Shown: positions 31,227-40,433, numbered from the stretch's first letter. The stretch is 41,306 nucleotides of DNA from Mariniphaga sp964398855 (GCA_964398855.1 CAYNOQ010000015.1:1-41306); one strand, 5' to 3'. The notes: a model not told the origin generated them from the letters alone. Program-made: numbers and translations.

Positions 31227-32756
31227 TTAATCACTTAAATAGAGACTTTTCCCGGGATATTTCGGGTCGCAGGTGAGGTTTACTTTCAGTTTACGCAGTC
31301 CGGCTTCGTCGCCGGGGGTAGGAATATGGGTGAGATGCACTTCGCAGTTTTGCAGGTATTTAAGTTTTTCCAGAGCCATCTGCCCGGCAGGATTTGACAG
31401 CGCACTGATGGCTAAAACAATCAGCATTTCATCGACATCAATACTTGCCATTTTTCCGTTGAGGATGTTCTTTTTCATGTGGGTAACCGAGTCAATAATA
31501 TTTTGCGGAATGAGGTACATGCTGTCGGGCAAGCCTGCCAGATGTTTCGTGGCATTCAGAATCAGACTCGATGCAGCGTGCATAAGCGGTGAATTCTTAC
31601 CGGTAACAATTTCGCCGTCAGGAAGCTGAATAGCTGCACCACAAAAAATACCTTCATCTCCTTTTCCGGCAAGCTCAGCATTTTCGGCAGCTTCTCTTGC
31701 AGGTTCCACAACGCTGCGCTGTTCCACTTTTATTCCCAACTTGCGCATAATGCCGTCAATTCTCTCCAATGCATCTTTTTCGGTCAGTCCCATTGCATAT
31801 TCCGCTGCGCATCTGAAATAGCGCCTGATTATCTCCTGATGGGCAGCTTCGGAAATAATCTGATCGTCAATAATTCCTGAGCTGACCCGGTTTACACCCA
31901 TGTCGGTGGGCGATTTATAGGGCGACGCTTCACCGGTTATCTTTTCCAAAATCTCTTTTAGGAGCTGAAATGCCTCAATATCACGGTTGTAGCTGACAAC
32001 TTCCTGATGATATGCTTTCAGGTGATATTTGTCAGTCATTATTTTATCGTCCAAATCAACCGTAGCTGCTTCATAGGCAATATTAACTTTATGATTGACA
32101 GGCAGGTTCCAGACCGGAAATGTTTCAAACTTCGCATAACCGGCTTTTACTCCCCTTTTGTATTCGTGATACAGGTTGCTCAGGCAAGTGGCAAGTTTTC
32201 CGCTGCCCGGTCCAGGTCCGGTAACAACCACAATGGGTTTGGTAACTTCAATATAATCATTGGCGCCATATCCCTGATCACTGACAATAGTCTCCATATC
32301 AGAAGGATACCCTTTGGTGGGATAGTGCAGGTAAACCTTAATTCCCCTGAGTTTGAGCTTATTTTTAAAAACTTTTGCTGGCTGCTGGTTTTGGTATCTG
32401 GTAATCACAACGGCAGTGATGTCAATTCCCCATTCTCTGAAATCATCAATGGTTTTCAGGGCATCCGCATCGTAGGTTATGCCAAAATCTGCCCTGATTT
32501 TTTTACGTTCAATATCTCCGGCATGAATGCAAAGAATCACATCCGTTTGATCTTTCAACTGTTCTAACAAGCGCATTTTAACATTTGGATCAAACCCCGG
32601 AAGTACTCTGGAAGCGTGATAATCATACAGAATTTTACCGCCAAACTCAAGATATAGTCTGTGGTTAAAGCGATTAACCCGCTCAATAATTGCAGCTGTC
32701 TGCTCGTGCAGATATTTTTCGTTGTCAAATCCGATTTTTTTCGAGAATACTTTCAT
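31227..32756 (-). CDS. DUF1846 domain-containing protein
   Basis: A 509-residue cytoplasmic protein of the DUF1846 family, found in many anaerobes. The ATG at 32756 (M-K-V-F-S-K-K-I-G-F-D-N-E-K-Y) is the family's normal start; an earlier in-frame ATG adds 11 unrelated residues. Conserved stretches include L-Y-L-E-F-G-G-K-I-L-Y-D-Y-H-A-S-R-V-L-P-G-F, the glycine-rich V-V-T-G-P-G-P-G-S-G-K, which resembles a nucleotide-binding loop, and T-H-I-P-T-P-G-D-E near the end. No reaction is established to my knowledge. No obvious partner gene. Confidence 0.9.
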   Translation of the reverse strand: MKVFSKKIGFDNEKYLHEQTAAIIERVNRFNHRLYLEFGGKILYDYHASRVLPGFDPNVKMRLLEQLKDQTDVILCIHAGDIERKKIRADFGITYDADALKTIDDFREWGIDITAVVITRYQNQQPAKVFKNKLKLRGIKVYLHYPTKGYPSDMETIVSDQGYGANDYIEVTKPIVVVTGPGPGSGKLATCLSNLYHEYKRGVKAGYAKFETFPVWNLPVNHKVNIAYEAATVDLDDKIMTDKYHLKAYHQEVVSYNRDIEAFQLLKEILEKITGEASPYKSPTDMGVNRVSSGIIDDQIISEAAHQEIIRRYFRCAAEYAMGLTEKDALERIDGIMRKLGIKVEQRSVVEPAREAAENAELAGKGDEGIFCGAAIQLPDGEIVTGKNSPLMHAASSLILNATKHLAGLPDSMYLIPQNIIDSVTHMKKNILNGKMASIDVDEMLIVLAISALSNPAGQMALEKLKYLQNCEVHLTHIPTPGDEAGLRKLKVNLTCDPKYPGKSLYLSD

Positions 32757-33074
32757 GTTAGATTTTAAATAATTTCTGCCAAATACCAAATTTCAAAAAT
32801 CGGAATTTTTTTCGACTCAGTCTATTTGACAAGCTTTAATTTTTTGCAAAAAAAATTAAACTGATGAAATCAGACAGATATTTTTTTTGAAATCTGAAAA
32901 TTTAAATATAGCCATCTGTCTGCTCAATCCTAAACAATTACCACATTACAGGGCACTGACTTTCAAAAGCCTAAAATTGACAAATTAGTATTTATCAAAA
33001 CCGGAAGTTAAGTCCGCTGATTTTCAAAAATGTTTTTTGCAAAACGGAAGAGTTGAATTTGTCCGGTTCCAAAA
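32757..33074. other. 318-bp intergenic region with one inverted repeat
   Basis: No convincing gene on either strand. The only structure is CAGACAGAT (32871-32879) with ATCTGTCTG (32914-32922), 9-bp arms 34 bases apart. It should contain the promoter of the DUF1846 gene and the 3' end of the ssb transcript. Confidence 0.5.
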
Positions 33075-33518
33075 TTAAAAGGGAAGATCGTCATCTCCGC
33101 CCGGCTCGCCTACTTCAGGCTCACTTGCTGCCTGAAAGCCGGTATTTATTTCTTCCTTCGGAGTTTTCTCAGTTTCCCTGCCACCACCTTCTTTACTGCC
33201 TAACATCTGCATGACATCACCGTAAATTTCAGTAACATAACGTTTGATGCCATCTTTGTCGTCATAGGAGCGGCTACGAATTCTGCCTTCAATGTATAGC
33301 TGCCTTCCTTTTTTAACATATTTTTCAGCCACTTCTGCCAATCCGCGCCACAAAACAATGTTATGCCATTCGGTGGTTGTTACCCGCTCTCCGTTTTTTG
33401 CAGTATAGGTTTCTGAGGTTGCCAGCGGAAAATTTGCCACTGCAATGCCTGTGTCTAAATGTCTTACTTCCGGGTCTTTTCCCACGTTTCCAACTAAAAT
33501 TACTTTGTTAATTGCCAT
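33075..33518 (-). CDS. ssb: single-stranded DNA-binding protein
   Basis: Binds and protects single-stranded DNA in replication and repair. OB-fold at residues 1-105, beginning M-A-I-N-K-V-I-L-V-G-N-V-G-K-D-P-E-V-R, with the aromatic DNA contact in T-E-W-H-N-I-V-L-W and the Y-I-E-G-R-I-R-S-R-S-Y segment. A disordered acidic tail ends D-D-D-L-P-F, the hub peptide that recruits partner proteins. Length 147 is normal. It lies 65 bases after mutY, an order common in Bacteroidota, and probably shares its transcript. Confidence 0.96.
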   Translation of the reverse strand: MAINKVILVGNVGKDPEVRHLDTGIAVANFPLATSETYTAKNGERVTTTEWHNIVLWRGLAEVAEKYVKKGRQLYIEGRIRSRSYDDKDGIKRYVTEIYGDVMQMLGSKEGGGRETEKTPKEEINTGFQAASEPEVGEPGGDDDLPF

Positions 33519-33583
33519 TTTTTATAAATTTTTAAGGTTAACAGAGTTTAAAAATAGAAATTATGTTGCTCATTACGAAATTT

Positions 33584-34645
33584 TCAACGCCAATTTTGAA
33601 AAGAGTTGCACTTTTCAAGCAGTTTTTCTAAGAGACGGGGAATTGCATAAGAACTCAGCCTGTTTTTGGGAATTTTGAACAAAGGTGAACCGGAATCATT
33701 AGCGGAATCTAGTTCAACATGAATCAACCGGGCAAAAATTGTCTGGTGAGTGAGGTTATGTTTCTGCGTGAGCGACACAGATTTAACATTCATTTTATAT
33801 CCTTTTAAAAAAGGTGGTTCTGCATTCAGTATCTCTTCATCACTCAGTTCTCTCTCCGTTTCGAGCAGTGGAAACTGATAAAGGTTTTTCCAGATGTCGT
33901 TTCCGGTTCGTTTTTCAATCCATATAAACCCGTCCGATTCCATGAGATAGAAATAGAAGTAGCGAAGCCTGATTTTCACTTTTGCTTTTTTTGCCGGAAG
34001 GTTTTCAACCTGATTGTTTTTAAAGGCAAAGCATGTGGCTGCAAGCGGGCAGACAGCACAACCGGGTGATTTCGGTTTGCATTGAACTGCTCCGAATTCG
34101 ATGAGTGCCTGATTATGGTATCCCGGATTTTTGCCGGGCATCAGCTCCGTTGCAATTTTCAAAAACATCTTCCTCCCTTTTGAACTGTCCGCATCTTCAA
34201 AAATACCAAAATACCGGGCAAGCAGCCTGTAAACATTCCCGTCCACAGCGGGATAGGGAAGATTGAATGCAATAGAAGCAATTGCAGCCGCAGTGTATAT
34301 GCCGACTCCTTTTAACGAGCGAATCAATTCATATTTGTTTGGAAAAATTCCGTCAAAGTTGTGGTAAATGACCTGCGCTGTTTCGTACATGTTTCGTGCG
34401 CGGGAATAGTAACCCAATCCCTGCCATTGCTTCAATACATCATCTTCGCTTGCTTTTGCAAGATCAGCCAGCTGCGGAAATTTGCGGATAAATGCGTTAT
34501 AATATGGAATTCCCTGTTCAACACGGGTTTGCTGAAGAATGATTTCCGACACCCAGATTTTGTATGGATCAGAAGTGTGGCGCCAGGGCAAATTGCGTTT
34601 ATTAATATTGTACCATTTGTATATTGCTGGTATAAAAGCGTTCAT
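33584..34645 (-). CDS. mutY: A/G-specific adenine DNA glycosylase
   Basis: Removes adenine mispaired with 8-oxoguanine. The N-terminal helix-hairpin-helix domain has Glu34 (V-S-E-I-I-L-Q-Q-T) and Asp135 (P-A-V-D-G-N-V), the two catalytic residues, and the hairpin L-K-G-V-G-I-Y-T-A-A. The iron-sulfur cluster ligands are Cys189, Cys196, Cys199 and Cys205 (C-x6-C-x2-C-x5-C). The C-terminal NUDIX-like domain that recognises 8-oxoG follows from about 230. 353 residues, full length. The gene diverges from the HU gene at 34782. Confidence 0.96.
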   Translation of the reverse strand: MNAFIPAIYKWYNINKRNLPWRHTSDPYKIWVSEIILQQTRVEQGIPYYNAFIRKFPQLADLAKASEDDVLKQWQGLGYYSRARNMYETAQVIYHNFDGIFPNKYELIRSLKGVGIYTAAAIASIAFNLPYPAVDGNVYRLLARYFGIFEDADSSKGRKMFLKIATELMPGKNPGYHNQALIEFGAVQCKPKSPGCAVCPLAATCFAFKNNQVENLPAKKAKVKIRLRYFYFYLMESDGFIWIEKRTGNDIWKNLYQFPLLETERELSDEEILNAEPPFLKGYKMNVKSVSLTQKHNLTHQTIFARLIHVELDSANDSGSPLFKIPKNRLSSYAIPRLLEKLLEKCNSFQNWR

Positions 34646-34703
34646 AAATATGTAAACCCTTTAATAAGTTTGTGCAAACAAAAATAAATTTTTCGGAAAA
34701 GCT

Positions 34704-34732
34704 TTTGGGTTCTCAAAATATTTATATTTTTG
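34704..34732 (+). promoter_or_regulatory. Bacteroidota-type promoter of HU
   Basis: TTTG (34704-34707) and TATTTTTG (34725-34732) match the -33 and TAnnTTTG -7 elements, with a 17-base spacing that is slightly short. The leader to ATG 34782 is about 40 bases. Confidence 0.55.
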
Positions 34733-34781
34733 CACTCCGAAATAAGTCGATTAATTTATTGATATTTAAATATTTTAAGAC

Positions 34782-35066
34782 ATGACAAAAGCAGATATTG
34801 TAAATGAAATTTCCAAAAACACAGGAATTGAAAAAGTAGCAGTACAAAAAACTGTTGAGGCTTTTATGGAAACCGTTAGAAATTCTTTAGAGAGTGGCGA
34901 AAATGTTTACTTGAGAGGATTTGGCAGTTTTGTGATTAAACAAAGGGCAGAGAAAACTGCAAGGAATATATCCAAAAACACAACGATTATTATCCCGGCA
35001 CACAACATTCCGTCATTCAAACCGGCAAAAAGTTTTGTGTCAGCAGTTAAGAAAAATGTAAAATAA
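34782..35066 (+). CDS. hup: HU-family DNA-binding protein
   Basis: Small histone-like DNA-bending protein, 94 residues. It starts M-T-K-A-D-I-V-N-E-I-S-K-N-T-G-I, continues with the dimer helices and the turn L-R-G-F-G-S-F-V-I-K, and the beta-arm A-R-N-I-S-K-N-T-T-I-I-I-P-A-H-N-I-P-S-F-K-P that inserts into the minor groove. The arm N-T lacks the usual G-R-N-P and is the diverged form found beside rng in Bacteroidota. It leads a likely operon with the mini protein at 35073 and possibly rng. Confidence 0.94.
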   Translation: MTKADIVNEISKNTGIEKVAVQKTVEAFMETVRNSLESGENVYLRGFGSFVIKQRAEKTARNISKNTTIIIPAHNIPSFKPAKSFVSAVKKNVK

Positions 35067-35072
35067 TACAAA

Positions 35073-35165
35073 ATGCCAAGCGGAAAGAAAAGGAAAAGAC
35101 ATAAAATGGCCACGCATAAGCGCAAAAAGAGATTGCGCAAGAACCGGCATAAGAAGAAGAAATAA
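35073..35165 (+). CDS. 30-residue AURKAIP1/COX24-domain (bS22/mS38-like) ribosomal mini protein
   Basis: MPSGKKRKRHKMATHKRKKR continues L-R-K-N-R-H-K-K-K-K, 30 residues with 18 Lys/Arg and no acidic residue. This is the short conserved Bacteroidota protein annotated as AURKAIP1/COX24 domain, related to mitochondrial mS38 and mycobacterial bS22, which bind the decoding side of the small ribosomal subunit. It begins 6 bases after the HU stop and is followed by a perfect hairpin. Easy to miss because of its size. The ribosomal role is inferred from the relatives. Confidence 0.85.
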   Translation: MPSGKKRKRHKMATHKRKKRLRKNRHKKKK

Positions 35166-35186
35166 TTTACCGGTTATTTAGTGAAT

Positions 35187-35227
35187 CAGATTAAACCTAA
35201 GACAATGATTGTCTTAGGTTTAATCTG
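35187..35227 (+). terminator. perfect 20-bp inverted repeat between mini protein and rng
   Basis: Two perfect 20-base arms (CAGATTAAACCTAAGACAAT and its complement) are separated by one base. Folded, this gives a long stem with a small loop. Only a mixed TTATAATAG sequence follows instead of a pure T run, so it may be a terminator of the HU transcript, an RNase-protected processing site or a regulator of rng. Its perfection suggests selection. Confidence 0.6.
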
Positions 35228-35274
35228 TTATAATAGTGTATTTTAATTTATATAACAGTGTTAATTTATAGGTT

Positions 35275-36825
35275 GTGAGTAGTGATTTAATTATTGATGT
35301 CACTCCTTCCGAAATCGTTATTGCATTACAGGAAAACAAAAGACTTGTTGAATTAACCCGTGAAAAGAGCGGCGCTAAGTTTGCCGTAGGCGATATTTAT
35401 CTTGGAAAGGTTAAAAAAATAATGCCCAGTCTGAATGCGGCATTTGTCGATGTAGGTTTCAGCAAAGATGCCTTTTTACACTACCTTGACATGGGTCCTC
35501 AGTTTTCTACTCTGAACAAGTTTTTGCGAATCGTTTCTTCACGAAAAACTAAGCTTACTTCCATTTCAAAAATTGACTCGGAACCCGATATTAACAAACA
35601 CGGCAGGGTTACCGAGCTTTTGAAGGTGGGACAAAAAATCCTTGTGCAGGTTGCCAAGGAACCCATTTCCACAAAGGGACCCCGTCTCACATCAGAAATA
35701 TCAATTGCAGGAAGACACTTAGTTTTGATGCCCTTCAGCGATAAGGTATCCGTTTCGCAGAAAATCAAATCAAATGAAGAAAAAAGCAGATTAAAAAAGC
35801 TCGTTCAGAGTATAAGACCCAGAAAATATGGTGTAATTGTACGCACGGCAGCCGAAGGGAAAAAGGTTGCCGAGCTGAATCAGGAGCTTCAAAGCTTGGT
35901 TGAGAAGTGGGAAACCTCTTTCCATAAACTCAAGCGCGCCCAGGCGCCTTCGCTTGTGATTGGTGAAATTGACCGCACAACGGCGCTGCTCCGGGACATC
36001 TACAGCCCCGACTTCAACAGTATTATTGTTAATGATCAGTCGATTTGCAACGAAATTACCGGCTACATTTCCAGTATTCAGCCCGACAAAAAGAAGATTG
36101 TCAAATTCTACAGAGGGCGACGCCCGATTTTCGAACATTATGGTATTGAAAAGCAAATTAAAGCTTCATTCGGAAAGACAGTCTCTTTTAAAAACGGCGC
36201 CTATCTGATCGTTGAACATACTGAGGCATTCCACGTAATTGACGTTAACAGCGGAAACAGAGTGAAAACAGCCGGCGGACAGGAAGCAAGTGCACTGGAC
36301 GTGAACCTTGCGGCTTGTGATGAAATTGCCCGCCAACTAAGGCTCAGGGATATGGGTGGCATAATTGTCATCGATTTTATTGATATGCATGTGAACGCCA
36401 ATCGCCAGAAAGTGTATGAACACATGAAGGAGATTATGGCAACAGACCGTACCAAACACAATATTTTGCCCCTGAGCAAATTTTGTCTGATGCAGATTAC
36501 CAGACAAAGGGTCAGACCCGAAGAAATTATTGAAACGGCTGAGAAATGCCCGACATGCAACGGCACCGGCAAGATTATGCCGGCAATTTTATTTGCCGAT
36601 GAACTGGACAGCAAAATCGGTTATGTATTAAAGGATCTGAATAAGAAAAAACTTTCCATTGCGGTACATCCCTTTATTGCGGCATACCTTACCAAAGGAA
36701 TTTTAAGTTACCGGATACGCTGGTTTTTGAAATTTTTTAAATGGGTGAAAATCGAATCAAACAACTCGTTCACCTTTTTAGAATACCATTTCTTTGATGA
36801 AAACATGGAAGAGATAATCCTTTAA
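35275..36825 (+). CDS. rng: ribonuclease E/G family protein
   Basis: Endoribonuclease that processes rRNA and decays mRNA. It appears to start with GTG at 35275 (S-S-D-L-I-I-D-V-T-P-S-E). The S1 RNA-binding domain is at about 36-130, starting G-D-I-Y-L-G-K-V-K-K-I-M-P. The catalytic metal site is in the DNase I-like region: Y-L-I-V-E-H-T-E-A-F-H-V-I-D-V-N-S-G and G-G-I-I-V-I-D-F-I-D-M. The zinc-link C-P-T-C-N-G-T-G-K lies near 425. At 516 residues with no long tail it is RNase G-like. The strong terminator at 36831 ends the unit. Confidence 0.94.
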   Translation: MSSDLIIDVTPSEIVIALQENKRLVELTREKSGAKFAVGDIYLGKVKKIMPSLNAAFVDVGFSKDAFLHYLDMGPQFSTLNKFLRIVSSRKTKLTSISKIDSEPDINKHGRVTELLKVGQKILVQVAKEPISTKGPRLTSEISIAGRHLVLMPFSDKVSVSQKIKSNEEKSRLKKLVQSIRPRKYGVIVRTAAEGKKVAELNQELQSLVEKWETSFHKLKRAQAPSLVIGEIDRTTALLRDIYSPDFNSIIVNDQSICNEITGYISSIQPDKKKIVKFYRGRRPIFEHYGIEKQIKASFGKTVSFKNGAYLIVEHTEAFHVIDVNSGNRVKTAGGQEASALDVNLAACDEIARQLRLRDMGGIIVIDFIDMHVNANRQKVYEHMKEIMATDRTKHNILPLSKFCLMQITRQRVRPEEIIETAEKCPTCNGTGKIMPAILFADELDSKIGYVLKDLNKKKLSIAVHPFIAAYLTKGILSYRIRWFLKFFKWVKIESNNSFTFLEYHFFDENMEEIIL

Positions 36826-36830
36826 AGGGG

Positions 36831-36858
36831 AAGCCGGTTGTAAAACAGCCGGCTTTTT
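36831..36858 (+). terminator. rho-independent terminator of rng
   Basis: AAGCCGGTTG pairs with CAGCCGGCTT (one G-T) around a TAAAA loop and is followed by a run of T. It begins 5 bases after the rng stop. Confidence 0.88.
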
Positions 36859-36958
36859 CATTGATACACAGCTTTCTGAAAACAGAGAGAAAACATTAGA
36901 AAAAATAATTTGTTATCATTTAAATACATTTTTAATGTGTAATTCAATCAAAAAGATC

Positions 36959-38887
36959 ATGAGGAAACTAACATTTATATTCTTTGTACTTTTATTGACA
37001 TTCCCGACATTTGCTCAAATTATTGAGCCAATTAAATGGTCATTCGACTCAAGGCAAGATGGACGGGATGTTGAACTTGTGTTTAATGCTGCCATTGATG
37101 AAGGGTGGCATTTGTATGATACCTTTTTGCCTGAAGGAGGCCCAATTGCCACGCAGATAGTTTTTGCCGATTCCACGCTGTTTGAAATCGTAGGCGAACT
37201 GGAGCGGGAGCCGCAACCGGTGGAAAAATATGACAACATTTTCATGCTCAATCTCAGATTTTTCAGCGACAAGGCAACATTGACCCAAAAAATCAGGCTC
37301 AACTCAGCCGATCCCGTTGAAATCAGTGGCTATGTGCTCTTTATGGGGTGTGATGACGAAATGTGCCTGCCACCCAACGAAGCGGAATTTTCCTTTCAGT
37401 TTAATCAGGATAACGCAGTAGCGGGAAAAGAGACTATAACATCCACAGATGCGCAGCAGAGCTCCTCTTCCGGGCAAACGCTCTGGCTTTTCATCTTAAT
37501 TTCTGCAATTGCAGGATTTGCCGCAATTCTGACACCTTGCGTCTTCCCGATGATTCCCATGACTGTTTCCTTTTTCATGCAAGGCAGTGAAAATCGTTCA
37601 AAAGCAATACGCAGCGGTCTTTTCTTCGGATTCTCCATCGTGCTGATTTTCTCCCTGTTAGGGGCGCTGTTCACATTCGGGCTGTTTGGTCCCAATGTGG
37701 GAAATATCCTGAGTACGCACTGGATTCCCAATCTGCTGTTTTTCCTGCTGTTTTTGATTTTTGCCATCTCCTTTTTTGGAGCATTTGAGATTTTGCTGCC
37801 CAACAGCCTGGCGAATAAAGCTGATTCTCAGGCAGAGAAAGGCGGATTGGTTGGCGCTTTTTTCATGGCGCTCACCACTGTAATAGTATCCTTTTCCTGC
37901 ACGGGTCCCTTTATTGGTGCGCTGATTATTGAAGCGGTGCAAAGCGGCGGAATCCGCCCACTTTTAGGGATGTTTTTCTTCGGACTTGCATTTGCGCTGC
38001 CGTTTACATTGCTCGCAATCTTCCCCTCGGCGCTGAGCAAACTGCCCAAATCTGGCGGATGGCTCAACTCCGTCAAAGTGGTTTTTGCATTTATTCTGCT
38101 CGCTTTTGGTTTGAAATTCCTGAGCAATATCGATCAGGTTTACGGGCTGAACTTCATCAGCAGAGATATATATCTTGCCATCTGGATTGTGCTTTTCTCT
38201 CTGTTAGGAGCCTATTTCTTAGGAAAAATTAAATTTTCACACGACAGTGATATTCCGTATGTCAGCGTTGGCAGATTGTTTCTCGCCATCGCCACATTTA
38301 CTTTTGTGCTCTATCTTTTCACCGGACTGTTTGGTGCACCACTCAGCTCCATCAGCTCGCTGCTTCCCCCGCAAAGTGCCGGGCAGCATTACTTTCAGGG
38401 CAGCACTGCTTCCGGGCAAGCTGTCCCCGACAATTTGTGCGGACCGGCAAAATATGCTGACAAACTCCACCTGCCGCAAGGGCTGAACGGCTATTTCGAT
38501 TATGAGCAGGGAATGGCTTGTGCGAAAGAACAGGGGAAACCGGTTTTTTTGGTTTTCAAGGGACACGCCTGTGCAAACTGCAAAAAAATGGAGAACAGCG
38601 TCTGGGCAGACCCGCAGGCGCTAAAAATGCTTTCGCAGGATTATGTCATTATTGCACTATACACAGACGACAGAACAAGACTGCCTGATCAAGAGCAGAT
38701 TACATCTGTCGTTGACGGAAAGCTGAAGGACACTATGGGCAAAAAAAATCTTGATTTTCAGATTGAAAGATATGCTACCAACAGTATCCCCTATCATGTA
38801 ATCATTGAGCCGGACGGAAGTGAACATACGCTGAGCGTAACCTTTGATGCCGGTGAATTTGTGAGTTTTCTGGAAAAGGGTTTATAG
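36959..38887 (+). CDS. dsbD: thiol:disulfide interchange protein DsbD
   Basis: Moves electrons from cytoplasmic thioredoxin across the inner membrane to periplasmic reductants. ATG 36959 starts a signal peptide (M-R-K-L-T-F-I-F-F-V-L-L-L-T-F-P-T-F-A-Q); an ATG eight codons upstream is possible but spoils it. The N-terminal immunoglobulin-like domain has Cys pairs in G-C-D-D-E-M-C. Eight or so helices follow, with the transmembrane cysteines in T-P-C-V-F-P-M-I-P and S-C-T-G-P-F. The C-terminal thioredoxin domain carries C-A-N-C. All six redox cysteines are present. 642 residues. It stands alone. Confidence 0.94.
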   Translation: MRKLTFIFFVLLLTFPTFAQIIEPIKWSFDSRQDGRDVELVFNAAIDEGWHLYDTFLPEGGPIATQIVFADSTLFEIVGELEREPQPVEKYDNIFMLNLRFFSDKATLTQKIRLNSADPVEISGYVLFMGCDDEMCLPPNEAEFSFQFNQDNAVAGKETITSTDAQQSSSSGQTLWLFILISAIAGFAAILTPCVFPMIPMTVSFFMQGSENRSKAIRSGLFFGFSIVLIFSLLGALFTFGLFGPNVGNILSTHWIPNLLFFLLFLIFAISFFGAFEILLPNSLANKADSQAEKGGLVGAFFMALTTVIVSFSCTGPFIGALIIEAVQSGGIRPLLGMFFFGLAFALPFTLLAIFPSALSKLPKSGGWLNSVKVVFAFILLAFGLKFLSNIDQVYGLNFISRDIYLAIWIVLFSLLGAYFLGKIKFSHDSDIPYVSVGRLFLAIATFTFVLYLFTGLFGAPLSSISSLLPPQSAGQHYFQGSTASGQAVPDNLCGPAKYADKLHLPQGLNGYFDYEQGMACAKEQGKPVFLVFKGHACANCKKMENSVWADPQALKMLSQDYVIIALYTDDRTRLPDQEQITSVVDGKLKDTMGKKNLDFQIERYATNSIPYHVIIEPDGSEHTLSVTFDAGEFVSFLEKGL

Positions 38888-39020
38888 CGCCCGATACCTG
38901 ACACTTTATATGTTTAAAATTTGTTGAATAAATCCATCTTATTGTTTTTTAACATATTAAAGCAAGCCATTGTGCTATTTATTGAATATTTTTAAATAGA
39001 ATTTTAAAGGAGACGTTGAA

Positions 39021-39656
39021 ATGGAATTATCTAATTTACTTTTTTGGAATGTTGACACCCAGATAGATTTCGTATATCCTCGCGGAAAATTATATGTACA
39101 GGATGCGGAAAAACTGCGTCCTAAATGGAAAGAACTGACACAATTGGCTAAAAAGAAAAAAATCAGAGTGGTTAACACAGCCGACCACCATTACTCCAAT
39201 TCACCGGAGCTTGACTCCTCGCCGGACTTCATAAATACTTTTCCGGAGCATTGCATGGCAGGAACGCGCGGCGCCGATTTCATCCGCGAAACAGAACCTG
39301 ACGAGCCCATGATCTTCGATTGGGAGAAGGAGTATCTGCTTACGCCGGAGCTTTTTGAAAGTGACGAACATCAGAATTTTGTGATCCGAAAAGATGCTTT
39401 TGATGTGTTTGAAGGGAATCCTTTGACCGAAACAATTTTGAAATATCTGAATCCCGAAACGGTGGTTGTTTACGGCGTAACCACAAATGTGTGCGTTGAT
39501 GCGGCTGTTCGCGGATTAGTCAAAAGGGGCAAAGAAGTTTATGTGGTTAAAGACGCTATTAAAGAGCTGCCAAAAATTCCTATGCCGTTTGATTACTGGG
39601 AGAAAAGGGGAGTAAAAATGATCACTTTGGCTCAACTCAAAAAGATAATTGGTTAG
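39021..39656 (+). CDS. isochorismatase-like cysteine hydrolase (nicotinamidase-related)
   Basis: Cytoplasmic hydrolase of the isochorismatase/nicotinamidase superfamily, 211 residues. The catalytic triad is Asp12 (V-D-T-Q-I-D-F), Lys124 (I-R-K-D-A-F) and Cys158 (T-T-N-V-C-V-D-A-A). D-H-H at 55-57 and His77 could provide a nicotinamidase-type metal site, which makes amidase activity on nicotinamide plausible but unproven. Unusually for this window, an AAAGGAG (39007-39013) stands 7 bases before the ATG, a Shine-Dalgarno-like sequence. It converges on trmH with 18 bases between the stops. Confidence 0.85.
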   Translation: MELSNLLFWNVDTQIDFVYPRGKLYVQDAEKLRPKWKELTQLAKKKKIRVVNTADHHYSNSPELDSSPDFINTFPEHCMAGTRGADFIRETEPDEPMIFDWEKEYLLTPELFESDEHQNFVIRKDAFDVFEGNPLTETILKYLNPETVVVYGVTTNVCVDAAVRGLVKRGKEVYVVKDAIKELPKIPMPFDYWEKRGVKMITLAQLKKIIG

Positions 39657-39674
39657 CAATCATCCGGGTGCCGC

Positions 39675-40352
39675 TTATTTTCCAAGTCTCTCCAAAAACT
39701 GCTGTTCAAGCAGCTCACTGCTCTTGATACTGTTGCGCAGCCACTGCAATTTTATTGTTTCTTTTTCGCTTTCAGTCAGCTTCCAGTCAACAGATGAATC
39801 TTTTTTCATTTTCTCTGTCAGCTGATATAAAATAATTGCCGCCGAAACCGACAGATTAAAACTTTCGGTAAACCCAACCATGGGAATTTTCAAAAATTCA
39901 TCGGCTTCATTTTCGATTATTTCGGAAATTCCCGGCATTTCTGAGCCAAAAACAAGTGCAACTTTCCCTTTTGAAAGGTCAAAATCGGGCAAAAGCCGGT
40001 CATTGGTATGTGGTGAAGTGGCAACAATCCGGTAGCCTTGCTGCTTTAGCTGCCTGATGGTCTGAAGGCTGTTATTCTCCTCTGTGTTGTGATTTTGAAC
40101 TGTAAGCCATTTAGATGCTCCCATCGCAACCTCCTTGTCAACAGTAAATTCATGCTGATTCTCAACAACATGTACATACTGAATACCGAAGCAGTCGCAG
40201 GTGCGAAGCACAGCGCTTGCGTTTTGCGGCTGATAAATATCTTCCAGAACAACCCTTATGTAGCCGGTTCTTTGATTTATGATTTTATTGAATAGTTCAA
40301 CTCTTTGCGGGGTAGCAAATCCTGAGAGATAATCTATTAGCTGTTTTTGCAT
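39675..40352 (-). CDS. trmH: TrmH-family tRNA (guanosine-2'-O)-methyltransferase
   Basis: SPOUT methyltransferase, 225 residues, that likely 2'-O-methylates G18 in tRNA. ATG 40352 (M-Q-K-Q-L-I-D-Y-L) is chosen; the longer frame adds 21 unrelated residues that overlap the HU terminator. Motif 1 N-A-S-A-V-L-R-T-C-D-C-F-G, motif 2 L-V-F-G-S-E-M-P-G-I-S and motif 3 S-F-N-L-S-V-S-A-A-I-I-L-Y are all visible; they form the knotted SAM pocket. The C-terminal W-L-R-N-S-I extension is TrmH-like rather than RlmB-like. Confidence 0.9.
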   Translation of the reverse strand: MQKQLIDYLSGFATPQRVELFNKIINQRTGYIRVVLEDIYQPQNASAVLRTCDCFGIQYVHVVENQHEFTVDKEVAMGASKWLTVQNHNTEENNSLQTIRQLKQQGYRIVATSPHTNDRLLPDFDLSKGKVALVFGSEMPGISEIIENEADEFLKIPMVGFTESFNLSVSAAIILYQLTEKMKKDSSVDWKLTESEKETIKLQWLRNSIKSSELLEQQFLERLGK

Positions 40353-40379
40353 TTGAAATATATTTGTTTCGCAAAAATA

Positions 40380-40410
40380 GAAAAGGGAGGTCAAATGCGC
40401 CTCCCTTTTC
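40380..40410 (-). terminator. terminator of the second HU gene
   Basis: GAAAAGGGAGG and CCTCCCTTTTC form a perfect 11-bp stem with a 9-base loop, 23 bases after the HU stop. On the minus strand it is followed by TATTTTT. Confidence 0.82.
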
Positions 40411-40433
40411 CACAATTAACTAACTTTTTCTTG

